Positions 36,052 to 45,534 are shown, numbered from the stretch's first letter. The stretch: DNA of 64,000 nt from Candidatus Bipolaricaulota bacterium (GCA_014360985.1 JACIWK010000001.1:108457-172456); one strand, 5' to 3'. The notes: a model not told the origin generated them from the sequence alone. Translations and numbers: made by a program.

Positions 36052-36530
36052 TCCTCTCGGGTCCTCCGCCAGGCCTCCACGGCTTGGGTCACTCCTGGCA
36101 GCCACCGCCTTCGGGTGAAGACGAGCACCCCCACGAGGATCTGCACAGCGGGCCGCACGATCTCGCGCCAGAGCGGCCCCCCAAAGTAGGGCTGAGGAAC
36201 AAGCGCCCCCACCAGAGACGGAACGCCCAGGATGATCAGGTAGAACCCAATGGCGGAGAAGAGGACGGACTGGAGATCGTCCGCTCCCAATCCCAGGGCG
36301 AGGCTCTTCTCGCCGTCCTCGCGGACCAGCCACCGCGCGATCGCCCGCGGGTGTCTGAGAAGGAGAAACGCCGTGGTCCCGTACACAACGAGCGCCAGCG
36401 CCCAGGGAAGGAGAAATGCAACGCTGGCTGCGCCAGCGAACGCGGTGAGGTAGATGATCCCGTAGAACGCCAACCGCACGCCGACAAGCCGCACCACGAG
36501 CACGTACAGGTCCAGGAGCTGCATCCTCAT
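36048..36530 (-). CDS. Small integral membrane protein, unknown function
   Basis: The 160-residue protein has about four predicted helices. They are VVRLVGVRLAFYGIIYLTAF, AASVAFLLPWALALVVYGTT, LFSAIGFYLIILGVPSLVGA and AVQILVGVLVFT. No motif that I recognise. It begins at MRMQLLDLYV after AAGGGGGG, although the second ATG (36524) is equally likely. The gene lies 37 bp after trmD on the same strand and may share its operon. The ORF track start at 37076 is a shadow of trmD. Confidence 0.7.
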   Translation of the reverse strand: MRMQLLDLYVLVVRLVGVRLAFYGIIYLTAFAGAASVAFLLPWALALVVYGTTAFLLLRHPRAIARWLVREDGEKSLALGLGADDLQSVLFSAIGFYLIILGVPSLVGALVPQPYFGGPLWREIVRPAVQILVGVLVFTRRRWLPGVTQAVEAWRRTRED

Positions 36531-36567
36531 CCCCCCTTGCAGCGTGGATTCGCCGCAAGGAGTGTAG

Positions 36568-37275
36568 CTAGGTTGTGTGGGTTGTGGAAGCGAGGTCGAG
36601 CCCCACGAGGTCGGGGCGGTTGCGGAGGGTCTTCCGCCACGCCTCCCGCTCGCGCCAGCGGCGGATCCTCTCGTGATCGCCGGAGAGAAGGACCTCCGGG
36701 ACCTCCATCCCCTGGAACACGCGGGGACGGGTGTACTGCGGGTACCCCAGCTTCGGTCCGGAGTAGAACGAGTCCGTGGCCGCGGATTCGTGGCGGCCCA
36801 CGACCCCGGGGACCATCCGCGCCGTCGTCTCCAGGACCACGGCCGCGGCGAGCTCGCCCCCCGCGAGGACGTAGTCGCCAATCGAGAGCTCGAGGTCGCA
36901 CAGGGCGGCGACGCGCTCGTCCACCCCCTCGTACCGGCCGCAGAGGAGCGCCACCGCCCCCCGCCGCGCCAGATCGTGGGCAACGGCCTGGGTGAACCGG
37001 ACGCCCTGTGGGGAAAGGAGAACGGCGTACGGACGGCGGCCCGCTGCGGCTGCGATGGCCTCCAGCGCGCGCGCAAACGGCTCGGGGCGCATCACCATCC
37101 CCGCCCCCCCCCCGAACGGCCGGTCGTCCACGATCCCATGCGCGTCGGGTGAGAACAGCCGCAGGTCGTGGAGGTGGACCTCGATTAGGCCCTTGTCCTG
37201 CGCCCCGCGGAGGATGCCCTCGGATGCGAAGGGAACGAGCATCTCCGGATGGAGGGTGACGAGGTCGAACCTCAT
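36568..37275 (-). CDS. trmD: tRNA (guanine37-N1)-methyltransferase
   Basis: The 235-residue SPOUT enzyme makes m1G37 in tRNAs to prevent frameshifting. The N-terminal MRFDLVTLHPEML is typical. The knot region has FSPDAHGIVDDRPFGGGAGM, LLCGRYEGVDERV and SIGDYVLAGGELAA. The C-terminal helical domain (GVVGRHESAATDSF) follows. It is the last of the ffh-rpsP-khpA-trmD set, overlapping khpA by 4 nt. RimM, which normally sits between, is missing here. Confidence 0.95.
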   Translation of the reverse strand: MRFDLVTLHPEMLVPFASEGILRGAQDKGLIEVHLHDLRLFSPDAHGIVDDRPFGGGAGMVMRPEPFARALEAIAAAAGRRPYAVLLSPQGVRFTQAVAHDLARRGAVALLCGRYEGVDERVAALCDLELSIGDYVLAGGELAAAVVLETTARMVPGVVGRHESAATDSFYSGPKLGYPQYTRPRVFQGMEVPEVLLSGDHERIRRWREREAWRKTLRNRPDLVGLDLASTTHTT

Positions 37276-37511
37276 CTCCAGTCGACGATCACGGTCCGCC
37301 CCGCCTGCCCCCCGATCGTCTCGATGACCCTACACAGCGCCTCCCGATCGCGGGAGGTAAGGGCGTCTCTCTCGTGGCCAGGGACGCGGAGGAACAGGAG
37401 GTCCACCGGGCCGGATTGGATGTGCTCCACCTGGACCTCGCCCGGCCGCGAGGTCACCGCGCGGAGGAGGTACCGCGCGAGATCAGCCAGCATCTCCTTC
37501 GCCTGGCGCAC
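37272..37511 (-). CDS. khpA: KH-domain RNA-binding protein KhpA
   Basis: The 79-residue protein is a single KH domain. It shows MLADLARYLLRAV at the start and VIETIGGQAGRTVIVDW at the end, which is the usual tail of KhpA (YlqC). KhpA pairs with KhpB/Jag, whose gene begins this window. The ATG at 37511 would overlap rpsP by 29 nt. The internal ATG at 37493 (MLADLARYL) reduces the overlap to 11 nt and may be the true start. The GxxG loop is not obvious. Confidence 0.85.
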   Translation of the reverse strand: MRQAKEMLADLARYLLRAVTSRPGEVQVEHIQSGPVDLLFLRVPGHERDALTSRDREALCRVIETIGGQAGRTVIVDWR

Positions 37512-37782
37512 CCTCCCGCCCGGAGCGAGCCTCGCCCAATGCCTTGAGGACGCCGCTCTTGGCCAGGATGCGCCGCGCGGCCGGCGACGGTTGGGCCCCT
37601 CGGTTGAGCCAGGACAGGGCGGCCGCAGTGTCCACCGTGACCTCCGCGGGCTCGGCGAGCGGGTTGTAGTGACCGATCGTTGCCACCGCCCGCCCCCCTT
37701 GCTTGTCCGCCCCCTCCATCACCACGATCCGGTAGCTGGGCTGCTTGCGCTTGCCCACCCTCATGAGCCTGATCTTGACCAT
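37483..37782 (-). CDS. rpsP: 30S ribosomal protein S16
   Basis: The 99-residue ribosomal protein has MVKIRLMRVGKRKQPSYRIV, IGHYNPLAEPAEVTV, and ALSWLNRGAQPSPAARRIL. All are hallmark S16 blocks. The C terminus (SGREGAPGEGDAG) is a short acidic extension that overlaps khpA. It lies 4 nt downstream of ffh. Confidence 0.96.
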   Translation of the reverse strand: MVKIRLMRVGKRKQPSYRIVVMEGADKQGGRAVATIGHYNPLAEPAEVTVDTAAALSWLNRGAQPSPAARRILAKSGVLKALGEARSGREGAPGEGDAG

Positions 37783-37786
37783 TCCA

Positions 37787-39097
37787 TCACCTCGTCGCCT
37801 GAGGGCCTCCGCCCCACCCGGGGGGCATCCGCCTTTTCCCGAACCCGCGCACGAGTCGCCGCGCTTGCTCGTATTGGGACAGAAGCTGGTTCACTTCCTG
37901 AACGGTGGTTCCCGAGCCACGGGCGATCCGCCGCTTCCGGCTGGCCCCGATTATATGGGGGGCACGCCGCTCCTCAACCGTCATCGATTGGATGATGGCT
38001 CGCGTGCGCCGGAACTCGTCCTCGATCTTCCCCTCCTGGGCGAACTTCCCCAGTCCAGGGATCCGGGAGAGGAGCTGGTCCAGGGGACCGGCACGGCTCA
38101 TCGCCTCGATCTGGGTGAGGAAATCCTCGAGGGTGAACGAGCCCTCCCGCACCCGCGCCGCCACCGCTGCCACCCTCTCCCCTCCCGCCTCCTCGAGCTT
38201 CTCCGCCAACCCGGCGAGGTCGCCGAACCCCAGGATCCGGTCCGCCATCCGTTCGGGGTCAAACGGCTCGAGGTCATCCAGCCTCTCCCCGACCCCCACG
38301 AACACGACCGGACGCGCAAGCCGGGTGGGGAGCGAGAGGGCCGCTCCCCCACGGGCGTCCCCGTCGAGCTTGGTGAGGACGAGCCCCGTGAACCCAACCG
38401 GCACGAACGCCTCCCCCAGCCGCACCGCTTCCTGGCCCACAAGCGCGTCGAGGACGAGGAGCACATCGCTCGCCCCCCCCGCGGCCGCGATCTCCCCCAC
38501 GAACGGGGGCGGGGCCACGCCCGGAGGGGGCCCTGGTGTGTCCACAACGAGGACGTCGCGGAGCTCCCTCCGCGCCATCTCCGCGGCGCGCTCCACGTCC
38601 TCTCGCGGAGCCCCCACTGCCGACACGAACGGGATTTCAAGGCGGCAAGCGAGGGCCGAAAGCTGCTCCTCTGCGGCGGGGCGTTGCGGGTCAGCACATA
38701 CCAGAACGGGCTTCCGCCCCTTGCGCAGGAGATGGCGGGCGACCTTGCCCGCGGTCGTCGTCTTCCCCGACCCGGCCGGCCCCACGAGGAGGACGATCGC
38801 CGGCCGACCGGAGAGGCGAAGCTTGGCTGCCTCGCCCCCCATCGCCCGTGCTATCTCGCTCCGCACGATCCCCAGAAGCTGCTCAGCGGGGACGAGCGAT
38901 TCCACCACCCTCTCCCCCACCGCGCGTTCCTCGACCCGTGCCAGGATCTCCCGCACCACCCCGTAGTGCACGTCCGCGGCGAGGAGCGCCTGGCGGATCT
39001 CGCGCAGCCCGGCCTGCACGTCGGCCGGGGTGAGCCGCCCTGGGGCACGGAGCTTCCGGAACGCCTGCGAGAGCCGCTCGGTCAGGGACTCGAACAC
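37787..39097 (-). CDS. ffh: Signal recognition particle GTPase Ffh
   Basis: The 436-residue protein binds signal sequences and the 4.5S RNA to target proteins to the membrane. The N domain starts MFESLTERLSQAFRKL. The G domain has the P-loop LVGPAGSGKTTTAGKVA, VVDTPGPP (usual DTAGR, here altered) and LTKLDGDARGGAAL. The M domain (about 290-436) carries the RNA-binding helix GASRKRRIARGSGTTVQEVN. A short methionine-poor M domain and the DTPG variant are mild departures from the norm. It is first in the ffh-rpsP-khpA-trmD operon. Confidence 0.94.
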   Translation of the reverse strand: MFESLTERLSQAFRKLRAPGRLTPADVQAGLREIRQALLAADVHYGVVREILARVEERAVGERVVESLVPAEQLLGIVRSEIARAMGGEAAKLRLSGRPAIVLLVGPAGSGKTTTAGKVARHLLRKGRKPVLVCADPQRPAAEEQLSALACRLEIPFVSAVGAPREDVERAAEMARRELRDVLVVDTPGPPPGVAPPPFVGEIAAAGGASDVLLVLDALVGQEAVRLGEAFVPVGFTGLVLTKLDGDARGGAALSLPTRLARPVVFVGVGERLDDLEPFDPERMADRILGFGDLAGLAEKLEEAGGERVAAVAARVREGSFTLEDFLTQIEAMSRAGPLDQLLSRIPGLGKFAQEGKIEDEFRRTRAIIQSMTVEERRAPHIIGASRKRRIARGSGTTVQEVNQLLSQYEQARRLVRGFGKRRMPPGWGGGPQATR

Positions 39098-39172
39098 GAA
39101 GAGAGTCTACGGCCCACGGATCCCGATCACAACGGCACGAGCAGACCGGGACGAGGATGGGGCAAGCTAGAC

Positions 39173-39178
39173 TATAAT
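39173..39178 (+). promoter_or_regulatory. -10 box TATAAT upstream of the CNNM/CorC gene
   Basis: A perfect TATAAT 21 nt upstream of the GTG start. No matching -35 is seen at the expected distance. AAGAGGTGAG overlaps the start as ribosome site. Confidence 0.45.
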
Positions 39179-39199
39179 GTTGGTTGAGGTGATGAAGAG

Positions 39200-40504
39200 G
39201 TGAGCATAGAGTCGCAAAGTATCATCCTCTTTCTTCTTCTCTTGTTGTCGGCTTTTTTCTCCGCTTCCGAGACAGCCCTCTCATCAATTTCTGAGCTGCG
39301 GGCCTCCCATCTCCTTCGCCGGGCCGCCGCGAAGCAGAAGAAGCGGGCCCTTGAGCACCTGTTGCATGACCCCAACGACTTTCTCACCTGCATCGTGATC
39401 TACAACAACCTCGTGAACGTGGGGGCATCGAGCTTGGCCACGCTCCTCTTCCTGCGTCTCCTTCCCGCACCGCTTCCCTCGTACGTGACCAGCATTGTCA
39501 CCACCCTCGTGTTGACCACGTTCCTCCTCCTCATCGGGGAGATCACCCCCAAGAACCTCGCCCGCAACCGGCCGGAGGCCCTCACGATGGCGGTGATCGT
39601 TCCCATGTGGCGACTCACCCGCGCGACCCACCCCATCGTGCGGCTGTTCCGGTGGACAGGGGCACAGATCGTCAAACCCTTCGGGGTCGAGTTCTTCACC
39701 CGGGAGCGGACGCCCCTGTCCAAGGACGAGCTCGTGTCCATCATCGAGATGGGGGAGGAACGGGGGGCCCTCTCCCCTGAACACGGGGACATGGTGCGGC
39801 GGATCCTCGCCTTGGACGCGATCACGGCCGAGGAGATCATGGTCCCCCGCACCGACATGAAGACGATTGAGGTGAACACACCGCTGGCGGAGGTGGCGAG
39901 ATTCGTCGTCTCCGATGGCCACTCCCGCTATCCTGTGTACCAAGGAAGCCAGGACAATGTGGTCGGACTCCTCCATGCCAAGGACCTCCTCTCCCACTTC
40001 GGGGAGCCACGGGCGGACGTGTCGTTGGCCGCGCTCCTCCGCCCCGTGTCGTTCGCTCCAACCACGAAGCCCATCAGCGCCCTCCTCCAGGAGTTCCAGC
40101 GCGAGCGATCCCACATGGCGGTGGTCGTGGACGAGTACGGCGGGGTGGCGGGGATCGTAACCCTGGAGGACATCCTCGAGGAGATCGTGGGGGAGATCGA
40201 GGATGAGTACGATCGGCGACGGCCACGGCCCCTCATCCGCCGTCTGTCCCCCACCGAGGCGATCGTGGGCGGCGATGCTGAGGTACGGACGGTGAACCGA
40301 AGCCTCGGGGCGGAGCTGCCCGAGGACGAAGCGGTGACGATCGCCGGGCTCGTGTTGGAACGGCTGGGCGACATCCCCGAGACCGGGACCAAGTTTCGCA
40401 TCGGCCGAGCCGAGATCGCGATCGAGCAGGCGAGCGCCCGCGAGATCACGGCGGTCCGCCTCACCCTCCACCCTGAGCCGCCACCCGAAGAGAAGTCGAA
40501 CTAA
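39200..40504 (+). CDS. CNNM/CorC-family membrane protein with CBS domains
   Basis: The 434-residue protein is of the HlyC/CorC (TlyC, YfjD) type. Residues about 1-185 are the CNNM/DUF21 membrane domain (SIILFLLLLLSAFFSASETA, IVTTLVLTTFLLLIGEITPK). Two CBS domains follow (IMVPRTDMKTIEVN, ERSHMAVVVDEYGGVAGIVT). The C-terminal CorC/HlyC domain binds the CBS pair (AIVGGDAEVRTVNRSLGAEL). Such proteins export or sense magnesium and similar ions. The start is GTG. A GTG-started peptidase gene follows 11 bp later. Confidence 0.92.
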   Translation: MSIESQSIILFLLLLLSAFFSASETALSSISELRASHLLRRAAAKQKKRALEHLLHDPNDFLTCIVIYNNLVNVGASSLATLLFLRLLPAPLPSYVTSIVTTLVLTTFLLLIGEITPKNLARNRPEALTMAVIVPMWRLTRATHPIVRLFRWTGAQIVKPFGVEFFTRERTPLSKDELVSIIEMGEERGALSPEHGDMVRRILALDAITAEEIMVPRTDMKTIEVNTPLAEVARFVVSDGHSRYPVYQGSQDNVVGLLHAKDLLSHFGEPRADVSLAALLRPVSFAPTTKPISALLQEFQRERSHMAVVVDEYGGVAGIVTLEDILEEIVGEIEDEYDRRRPRPLIRRLSPTEAIVGGDAEVRTVNRSLGAELPEDEAVTIAGLVLERLGDIPETGTKFRIGRAEIAIEQASAREITAVRLTLHPEPPPEEKSN

Positions 40505-40515
40505 AAGGAGAATCC

Positions 40516-43152
40516 GTGCGTATCCTCTCCGTATGTGGTGCGTTGACCGTCGCGGCAGGGGCCCTCGCTGCCCCGATCCAGATCGAGGCCACGTTCCTCC
40601 CCGAGGAGCACGTCATCGCGGGGGCGATGCGCGTGAGTTGGGACGATTCCCCAACGGAAGCGTGGTTCGCCCTCCTCGCCAACCTCGGGCGGGAGCCGAA
40701 CCCGTACCTTTCCCCGCTGGCGCAGGATGGAACCTATGTCGCCGGGTTCGACCCGGCGTGGACGGTGATCGAGCGGGTGGCGTGGTCCGCCGGTGCCGGG
40801 GAAGAGGAGATCCCGTTCGAGCTCCTCCCCGCTCCGCCCTCCCTCCAGACCTATTCCCTGGACGACGTGCTCCTCCGCGTGCCCCTTCCCCCGGGGGGTG
40901 GAGAACTCGCGATCGAGTTCCAAACAAGGTTCCCTCACACCTGGGCCGGGGAACCGGGGAGGCTGGGGGACCTCTACACATGGCGGTTCGGGTGGCATCC
41001 TCTTCCGTTCTCCCCGCCCGAGGATGGGCGGTGGCCGTTCCTCCTGCCGGCCCACGACTACCGGGTGGCGCTCAGGGTCCCCGCGGGATGGGATGCAGCG
41101 TTGCCCGGAGAGGTGGGTCGAGCGGAAGATCGCGAGGGGACCCTGTTCACGGTTCGCTTCGCCGCGCCTGTGCGGTCGGTGTCGCTCTTCCTCGCCCCAA
41201 AGGGGACCCTCCGCCGGGCGGTGTTCTCGTTCGCGGGGATCACCGTTGAGGCGGTCGCCCTGCCGGGAGACGAGGACAAGGCCCGGGCCCTGGCGACCTA
41301 CGTCCCAGAGATCCTCGCCTCCTACGCCGAGCGGTACGGCCCCTACCCCGAGGGGCGGGTCCTCCTCGTCGAGCACCCCAACGAGGTCGGGGTTGCCATG
41401 ACCGCCGATGGGGTCGTGTACCTTCCCCGGTGGTTCTTCCGCCGCCTCGATCTCACCGCAGGGGGAATCCTGTCCCGCTACGGGCGGTACATCCTCGCCC
41501 ACGAGCTTGCCCACCTGTGGTGGGGGATCGGGATCGGGGTGGACCTCGACGCGGAGAACTGGCTCTCGGAGGGGATGGCCCAGTACATGGCCATTCGCTG
41601 GTACGAGGACCCGTTCGGAGCCGAGGGGGGAAACGTGTTCCGATTCGAGAACAAGGGGCTTGGCGAGGAGATGGCAACCCATCTTGTGGGGTTCATCAAC
41701 CTCCGCCAGCACTTGACCGAGCTTCCCTACCTCTCCACCGCGTTCGAGGGGTTCGATGAGGCGGTGGTCAAGCCTTCGGCCGAGGTGCGGTACGAGCAAG
41801 CGTCGGCGGTGCGCCTGTACGACAAGGGATACCTCGTCCTCCGCGCCGCGGCGTCCCTGACGGGAGAAGACGCGTTCGACGGCGTGCTGCGCGCAGCCCA
41901 CGCCGTGGCCCGGGGGGGGACGTTCACCGCGGCTGACCTCCAGGAACTCCTCGAACGGACAACAGGTGAAAGTTGGGAGCCGTTCTTCTCGCAGTGGGTG
42001 TACGGTGAGGCGTGGGCCGATTACGCGGTGGCGGGATGGACGCAGGCCCAAGACGGGGAGGAGCATCTGACAGCGGTCCACCTCACACGGAAGGGAACAG
42101 GGTCGATGCCCGTGATCGTGGAGGTCCGGGCTGGGGCGGGGGAGCGCGCGTCCCAGATCTGGGGAGCGGAGAGCACAGATGCCACGATCGAGTTCCGTAC
42201 ACCGTTCGCGGTCCGCGAGGCCGTGGTCGATCCCGACCACCGTGCCCTCGACACGGACCGGCTCAACAACACCTGGCCGCGGAAGTTCGTCGTGGCCCTC
42301 GACCGCAACGAGTTGCCCCTCGACGCGTACCTCATCGAGCCCGATCTCTCCTCGGAGGGGATGACAATCCGCTATCTCGACCGGTTCGGGTGGGGGGTGT
42401 ACCCCCAGGAGATGGCGGTGAGCGGCTGGGTCCGCTACGGCCGGGAGTGGGCGCTGTCGGGATGGGCCGCAGTGGGGGAGACGCTGGTGGGGGCCTTGTC
42501 CCTCACCCGCTACCTGTGGGCGACACCCCACCTCGGATCCCCGGGGACGTATTGGGAAGCGGTAGGTGACCTCACCCTCACCGTGGCCCGCCGCCCGGAG
42601 TGGACGGTCGGGGCCGATCTCGGCTGGCGCGAATCCCTCACCCGGGCCCACAGCGGAGGGCTGTCCCTCCTCTGGGTTTCCCCGACAGGGTGGCGGGCCG
42701 AGGTCCGCCACACCGAGCTCTTCGGGATCGCCCCCCACGCCTACCTGACCCTGACCGGAGGGGTTGGCGTGACCAGCCCAGGGTTGCCCCCCCGGTTCTT
42801 GCCCACCCTGACCGAGTTCCGGACGAAGTCGCTTGCCGACCTCCCCCGGGGGGAGCGGAAGCTCTTCGCCTCCGGAGGGATCTGGCTCCCGCCGTTCCGA
42901 CCCGACTACTCCCTCGGCGGAGCGGCGCTCGTGACCGAGGTTCGGCCCCGGCTCTACGCCGCGCTCGCCCGCCTGTGGATGGAAGGGGAACGAGAAGAGA
43001 TAATCCCGACCTACATCGAGGCCGGTGCCGAGGCGACGATCCAGGTCGAGGCGTTGGGGGGGCTCCTCGGGTTCACGGTGGTGGTGGGGATCGGCTGGCC
43101 CCTGCTCCCCAGCGGGAACGGCATCCTCTACTTCGGCATCCTTGGCCTCTAG
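40516..43152 (+). CDS. Exported M1-family aminopeptidase-like protein with a barrel-like C-terminal half
   Basis: The 878-residue protein has a signal peptide (ILSVCGALTVAAGALAAP). The M1 zinc site is YILAHELAHLWWGIGIG (HExxH), with the third ligand in NWLSEGMAQYMA about 18 residues on. Residues about 30-520 follow an M1/gluzincin layout, but the usual GAMEN exopeptidase motif is not obvious, since VGVAMTADGVVYLP stands there. Residues about 615-878 are amphipathic strands (EWALSGWAAVGETLVGALSL, EWTVGADLGWRESLT) ending GILYFGILGL, like a small outer-membrane beta-barrel. It is probably a surface-anchored peptidase. The GTG start follows AAGGAG. Confidence 0.8.
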   Translation: MRILSVCGALTVAAGALAAPIQIEATFLPEEHVIAGAMRVSWDDSPTEAWFALLANLGREPNPYLSPLAQDGTYVAGFDPAWTVIERVAWSAGAGEEEIPFELLPAPPSLQTYSLDDVLLRVPLPPGGGELAIEFQTRFPHTWAGEPGRLGDLYTWRFGWHPLPFSPPEDGRWPFLLPAHDYRVALRVPAGWDAALPGEVGRAEDREGTLFTVRFAAPVRSVSLFLAPKGTLRRAVFSFAGITVEAVALPGDEDKARALATYVPEILASYAERYGPYPEGRVLLVEHPNEVGVAMTADGVVYLPRWFFRRLDLTAGGILSRYGRYILAHELAHLWWGIGIGVDLDAENWLSEGMAQYMAIRWYEDPFGAEGGNVFRFENKGLGEEMATHLVGFINLRQHLTELPYLSTAFEGFDEAVVKPSAEVRYEQASAVRLYDKGYLVLRAAASLTGEDAFDGVLRAAHAVARGGTFTAADLQELLERTTGESWEPFFSQWVYGEAWADYAVAGWTQAQDGEEHLTAVHLTRKGTGSMPVIVEVRAGAGERASQIWGAESTDATIEFRTPFAVREAVVDPDHRALDTDRLNNTWPRKFVVALDRNELPLDAYLIEPDLSSEGMTIRYLDRFGWGVYPQEMAVSGWVRYGREWALSGWAAVGETLVGALSLTRYLWATPHLGSPGTYWEAVGDLTLTVARRPEWTVGADLGWRESLTRAHSGGLSLLWVSPTGWRAEVRHTELFGIAPHAYLTLTGGVGVTSPGLPPRFLPTLTEFRTKSLADLPRGERKLFASGGIWLPPFRPDYSLGGAALVTEVRPRLYAALARLWMEGEREEIIPTYIEAGAEATIQVEALGGLLGFTVVVGIGWPLLPSGNGILYFGILGL

Positions 43153-43167
43153 GGAAGAGGAGGAGCA

Positions 43168-45534
43168 GTGCGGGCATCCCTGAACTGGCTTTCCGAGTAC
43201 GTGGACCTCCCGGAGATCCCGGCCGAGGCCCTCGCCGAGCGACTGACGTTGGCTGGGCTCGAGGTGGAGCGGATCGAGGATCTCGTCGCGGAAGGGGTGA
43301 TCGTGGCCCGGGTGGCGTCGATCGAGCCCCACCCTCAGGCGGGGAACCTCGCCGTGTGCCAGGTCGAGACGGGGCAGAAGCACCGGACGGTGGTCTGCGG
43401 TGCTGGCAACGTCCGAGCAGGAGGCCTCTTCCCTCTCGCCCTCCCCGGAGCGCGCCTTCCCGGGGGGGAGGTGTCCGTGGCCAAGATCCGCGGCGTGAAG
43501 AGCGCGGGGATGCTCCTCTCCCGGAAGGAACTCGGCCTGGAGGCGAGATCGACCGGGGTGTGGGACCTCCCCGCGGACCTCCCGGTGGGGGCGGATCTGG
43601 CACCCCTGATCGGGTTCCCGGACATCCTCCTCTCCCTGAAGATCACGTCCAACCGCCCCGACCTCCTCGGCATCCTGGGGATCGCCCGCGAGATCTCCGC
43701 CTTGTACCGGGTCCCGCTCCGCGACCCGGAGATCTCGTACCCGGAAGCGGAGCCCGCTGCGGCCACCCTCACCGCAGTCGAGATCGAGGACCCGGCGGAC
43801 TGCCCCCGCTACGTGGCCCGGGTCATCCAGGGAATCGTTGACCGGCCGTCGCCGCTCCTGATCGAGGCTCGGCTCCTCAAGGCCGGGATGCGCCCCTTAT
43901 CGCTCGTGGTGGACGTTACGAACTACGTCCTCCTCGAGGTGGGGCACCCCCTCCACGCGTTCGACCAACGGAACCTCGCCGAGGGACGGATCGTCGTGCG
44001 GAGAGCGAGGCCCGGGGAGCGGATCCGGACCCTGGACGGGGTAGACCGGGACCTCTCCCCCGAGGTGCTCGTGATCGCCGACGCGCAGCGGCCGGTGGCG
44101 GTGGCCGGAGTGATGGGCGGGGCGGAGACCGAGGTCAGTCCCGACACCCGCGACATCCTCCTCGAGGCGGCCGCGTTCTCCCCGGTTCGAGTGCGGCGGT
44201 CCTCGCGGGCGGTCGGGTTGCGCACCGAGGCGAGCCTGCGCTTCGAGCGGGGATTGTGCCCCGAGACGGCGGACCTCGCATCCCGCCGCTGCTGCACCCT
44301 TCTCGCCCGCCATGCCCCCGTGCGCATCGCCCACGGGGCGGTCGACAACTACCCCTCGCCCGCGAAGGCATGGGTGATCCCCCTCCGCAAGCGACGCATG
44401 GCGGAGGTCCTCGGGGTCGAGGTCCCGCCGGCCGAGGTCGAAGACGGCCTCACCCGCCTCGGCCTCACCACCCACGACCAAGGAGGGAGTTGGAAGATCG
44501 TGGTCCCGCCGTTCCGACAGGACCTCGCGCGGGAGATCGACCTCATCGAGGAGGTGGCTCGTCTGTACGGGTACGACCGGGTTCCCACCCTCCCCCCTCG
44601 GGTCGAGCCGCGGATCGGAAAGAAAGATCCCGGGGAAGCGTTCGCCGATCGGGTGCGGGATATCCTCGCCGCGCTGGGACTCCTGGAGGCCTATAGCCCC
44701 GTCCTCGTCCCAGCAGCAGAGGCGGAGGTGAAGTTGCGGAACCCCCTCGCCCAGGGGGGGGACGGGCTGAGGGCGGATCTCCTGCCAGGGCTCCTTGGTG
44801 CGGTGCAGGAGAACCTCGCCGCCCAGGCTCCGGGCGTCGCCATGTTCGAGGTCGGACGGGTGTTCCGAAGGCGGGACGGCCACGTGATGGAGGAGGACCG
44901 TCTCGGGATCGTCCTCGCTGGCCGCCCCCCCCTCCCCCTCTCCGGAAAGGGGGAATACTCCCCAGCTGACCTAAAGGGAATTCTCGATGCCCTGCTCGAC
45001 GCGCTGCGGGTCGAGGGTATCGCGCTGGGGGAGGTCGAGGATGCCCGGTTTCACCCCCAGCGTCGGGCCGGCATCTACCTGACCTCCCGTGAACCATCGC
45101 CCACGGACCGCGGATCACGGATGCTGATCGGATGGCTCGGCGAGCTCTCCCCCTCCTTGAGGGCAACCCTGCCTGGGGAGCGGCGGGTGCTGGTGCTGGA
45201 GCTGGCCCTCTCCCCGCTCCGCGCGGTGGCCCGCCCTCCCGCTCACCGTCCCCTTTCCCGTTCCCCGGCCTCGAAACGCGACCTGTCCCTCCTTGTCCCG
45301 GAGAGGGTTCCCGAGGGGAGCGTGCGGGCGGCGATCCTCGCCGAGCGTCTGGTGGAAAGCGCGTTCCTCTACGACCTCTACAAGGGCGAAGGGGTCCCCG
45401 CTGGCTCCGTCAGCCTGACCTACGAGGTCGTTTTCCGCCACCCGGAACGGACCTTGTCCTCGGAAGAGGTCGAGGAGGCGGTGGGGAGGATCCTCGCCCG
45501 CCTCGCTCCCCGCGGGGTGCGGATCCGGACCTAG
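43168..45534 (+). CDS. pheT: Phenylalanyl-tRNA synthetase beta subunit
   Basis: The 788-residue subunit pairs with PheS. It starts MRASLNWLSEYVDLPEIPAE. A tRNA-binding OB domain follows (about 40-150, IVARVASIEPHPQAGNLAVC). Next are the B3/B4 editing domain (about 210-390), the B5 domain (about 400-470) and the catalytic-like core (DLIEEVARLYGYDRVP). A C-terminal FDX-ACB anticodon domain ends the protein (SPASKRDLSLLVPERVPEGS). pheS is not adjacent, an unusual split. A GTG start follows AAGAGGAGGAGC. The stop abuts the tsaE start. Confidence 0.95.
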   Translation: MRASLNWLSEYVDLPEIPAEALAERLTLAGLEVERIEDLVAEGVIVARVASIEPHPQAGNLAVCQVETGQKHRTVVCGAGNVRAGGLFPLALPGARLPGGEVSVAKIRGVKSAGMLLSRKELGLEARSTGVWDLPADLPVGADLAPLIGFPDILLSLKITSNRPDLLGILGIAREISALYRVPLRDPEISYPEAEPAAATLTAVEIEDPADCPRYVARVIQGIVDRPSPLLIEARLLKAGMRPLSLVVDVTNYVLLEVGHPLHAFDQRNLAEGRIVVRRARPGERIRTLDGVDRDLSPEVLVIADAQRPVAVAGVMGGAETEVSPDTRDILLEAAAFSPVRVRRSSRAVGLRTEASLRFERGLCPETADLASRRCCTLLARHAPVRIAHGAVDNYPSPAKAWVIPLRKRRMAEVLGVEVPPAEVEDGLTRLGLTTHDQGGSWKIVVPPFRQDLAREIDLIEEVARLYGYDRVPTLPPRVEPRIGKKDPGEAFADRVRDILAALGLLEAYSPVLVPAAEAEVKLRNPLAQGGDGLRADLLPGLLGAVQENLAAQAPGVAMFEVGRVFRRRDGHVMEEDRLGIVLAGRPPLPLSGKGEYSPADLKGILDALLDALRVEGIALGEVEDARFHPQRRAGIYLTSREPSPTDRGSRMLIGWLGELSPSLRATLPGERRVLVLELALSPLRAVARPPAHRPLSRSPASKRDLSLLVPERVPEGSVRAAILAERLVESAFLYDLYKGEGVPAGSVSLTYEVVFRHPERTLSSEEVEEAVGRILARLAPRGVRIRT

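Noticed and set aside
40501-43383. 960-codon minus-strand ORF opposite the M1 peptidase
   Set aside because: It is a GC-rich shadow of the peptidase gene: proline, arginine and glycine rich, with no domain, signal or ribosome site.
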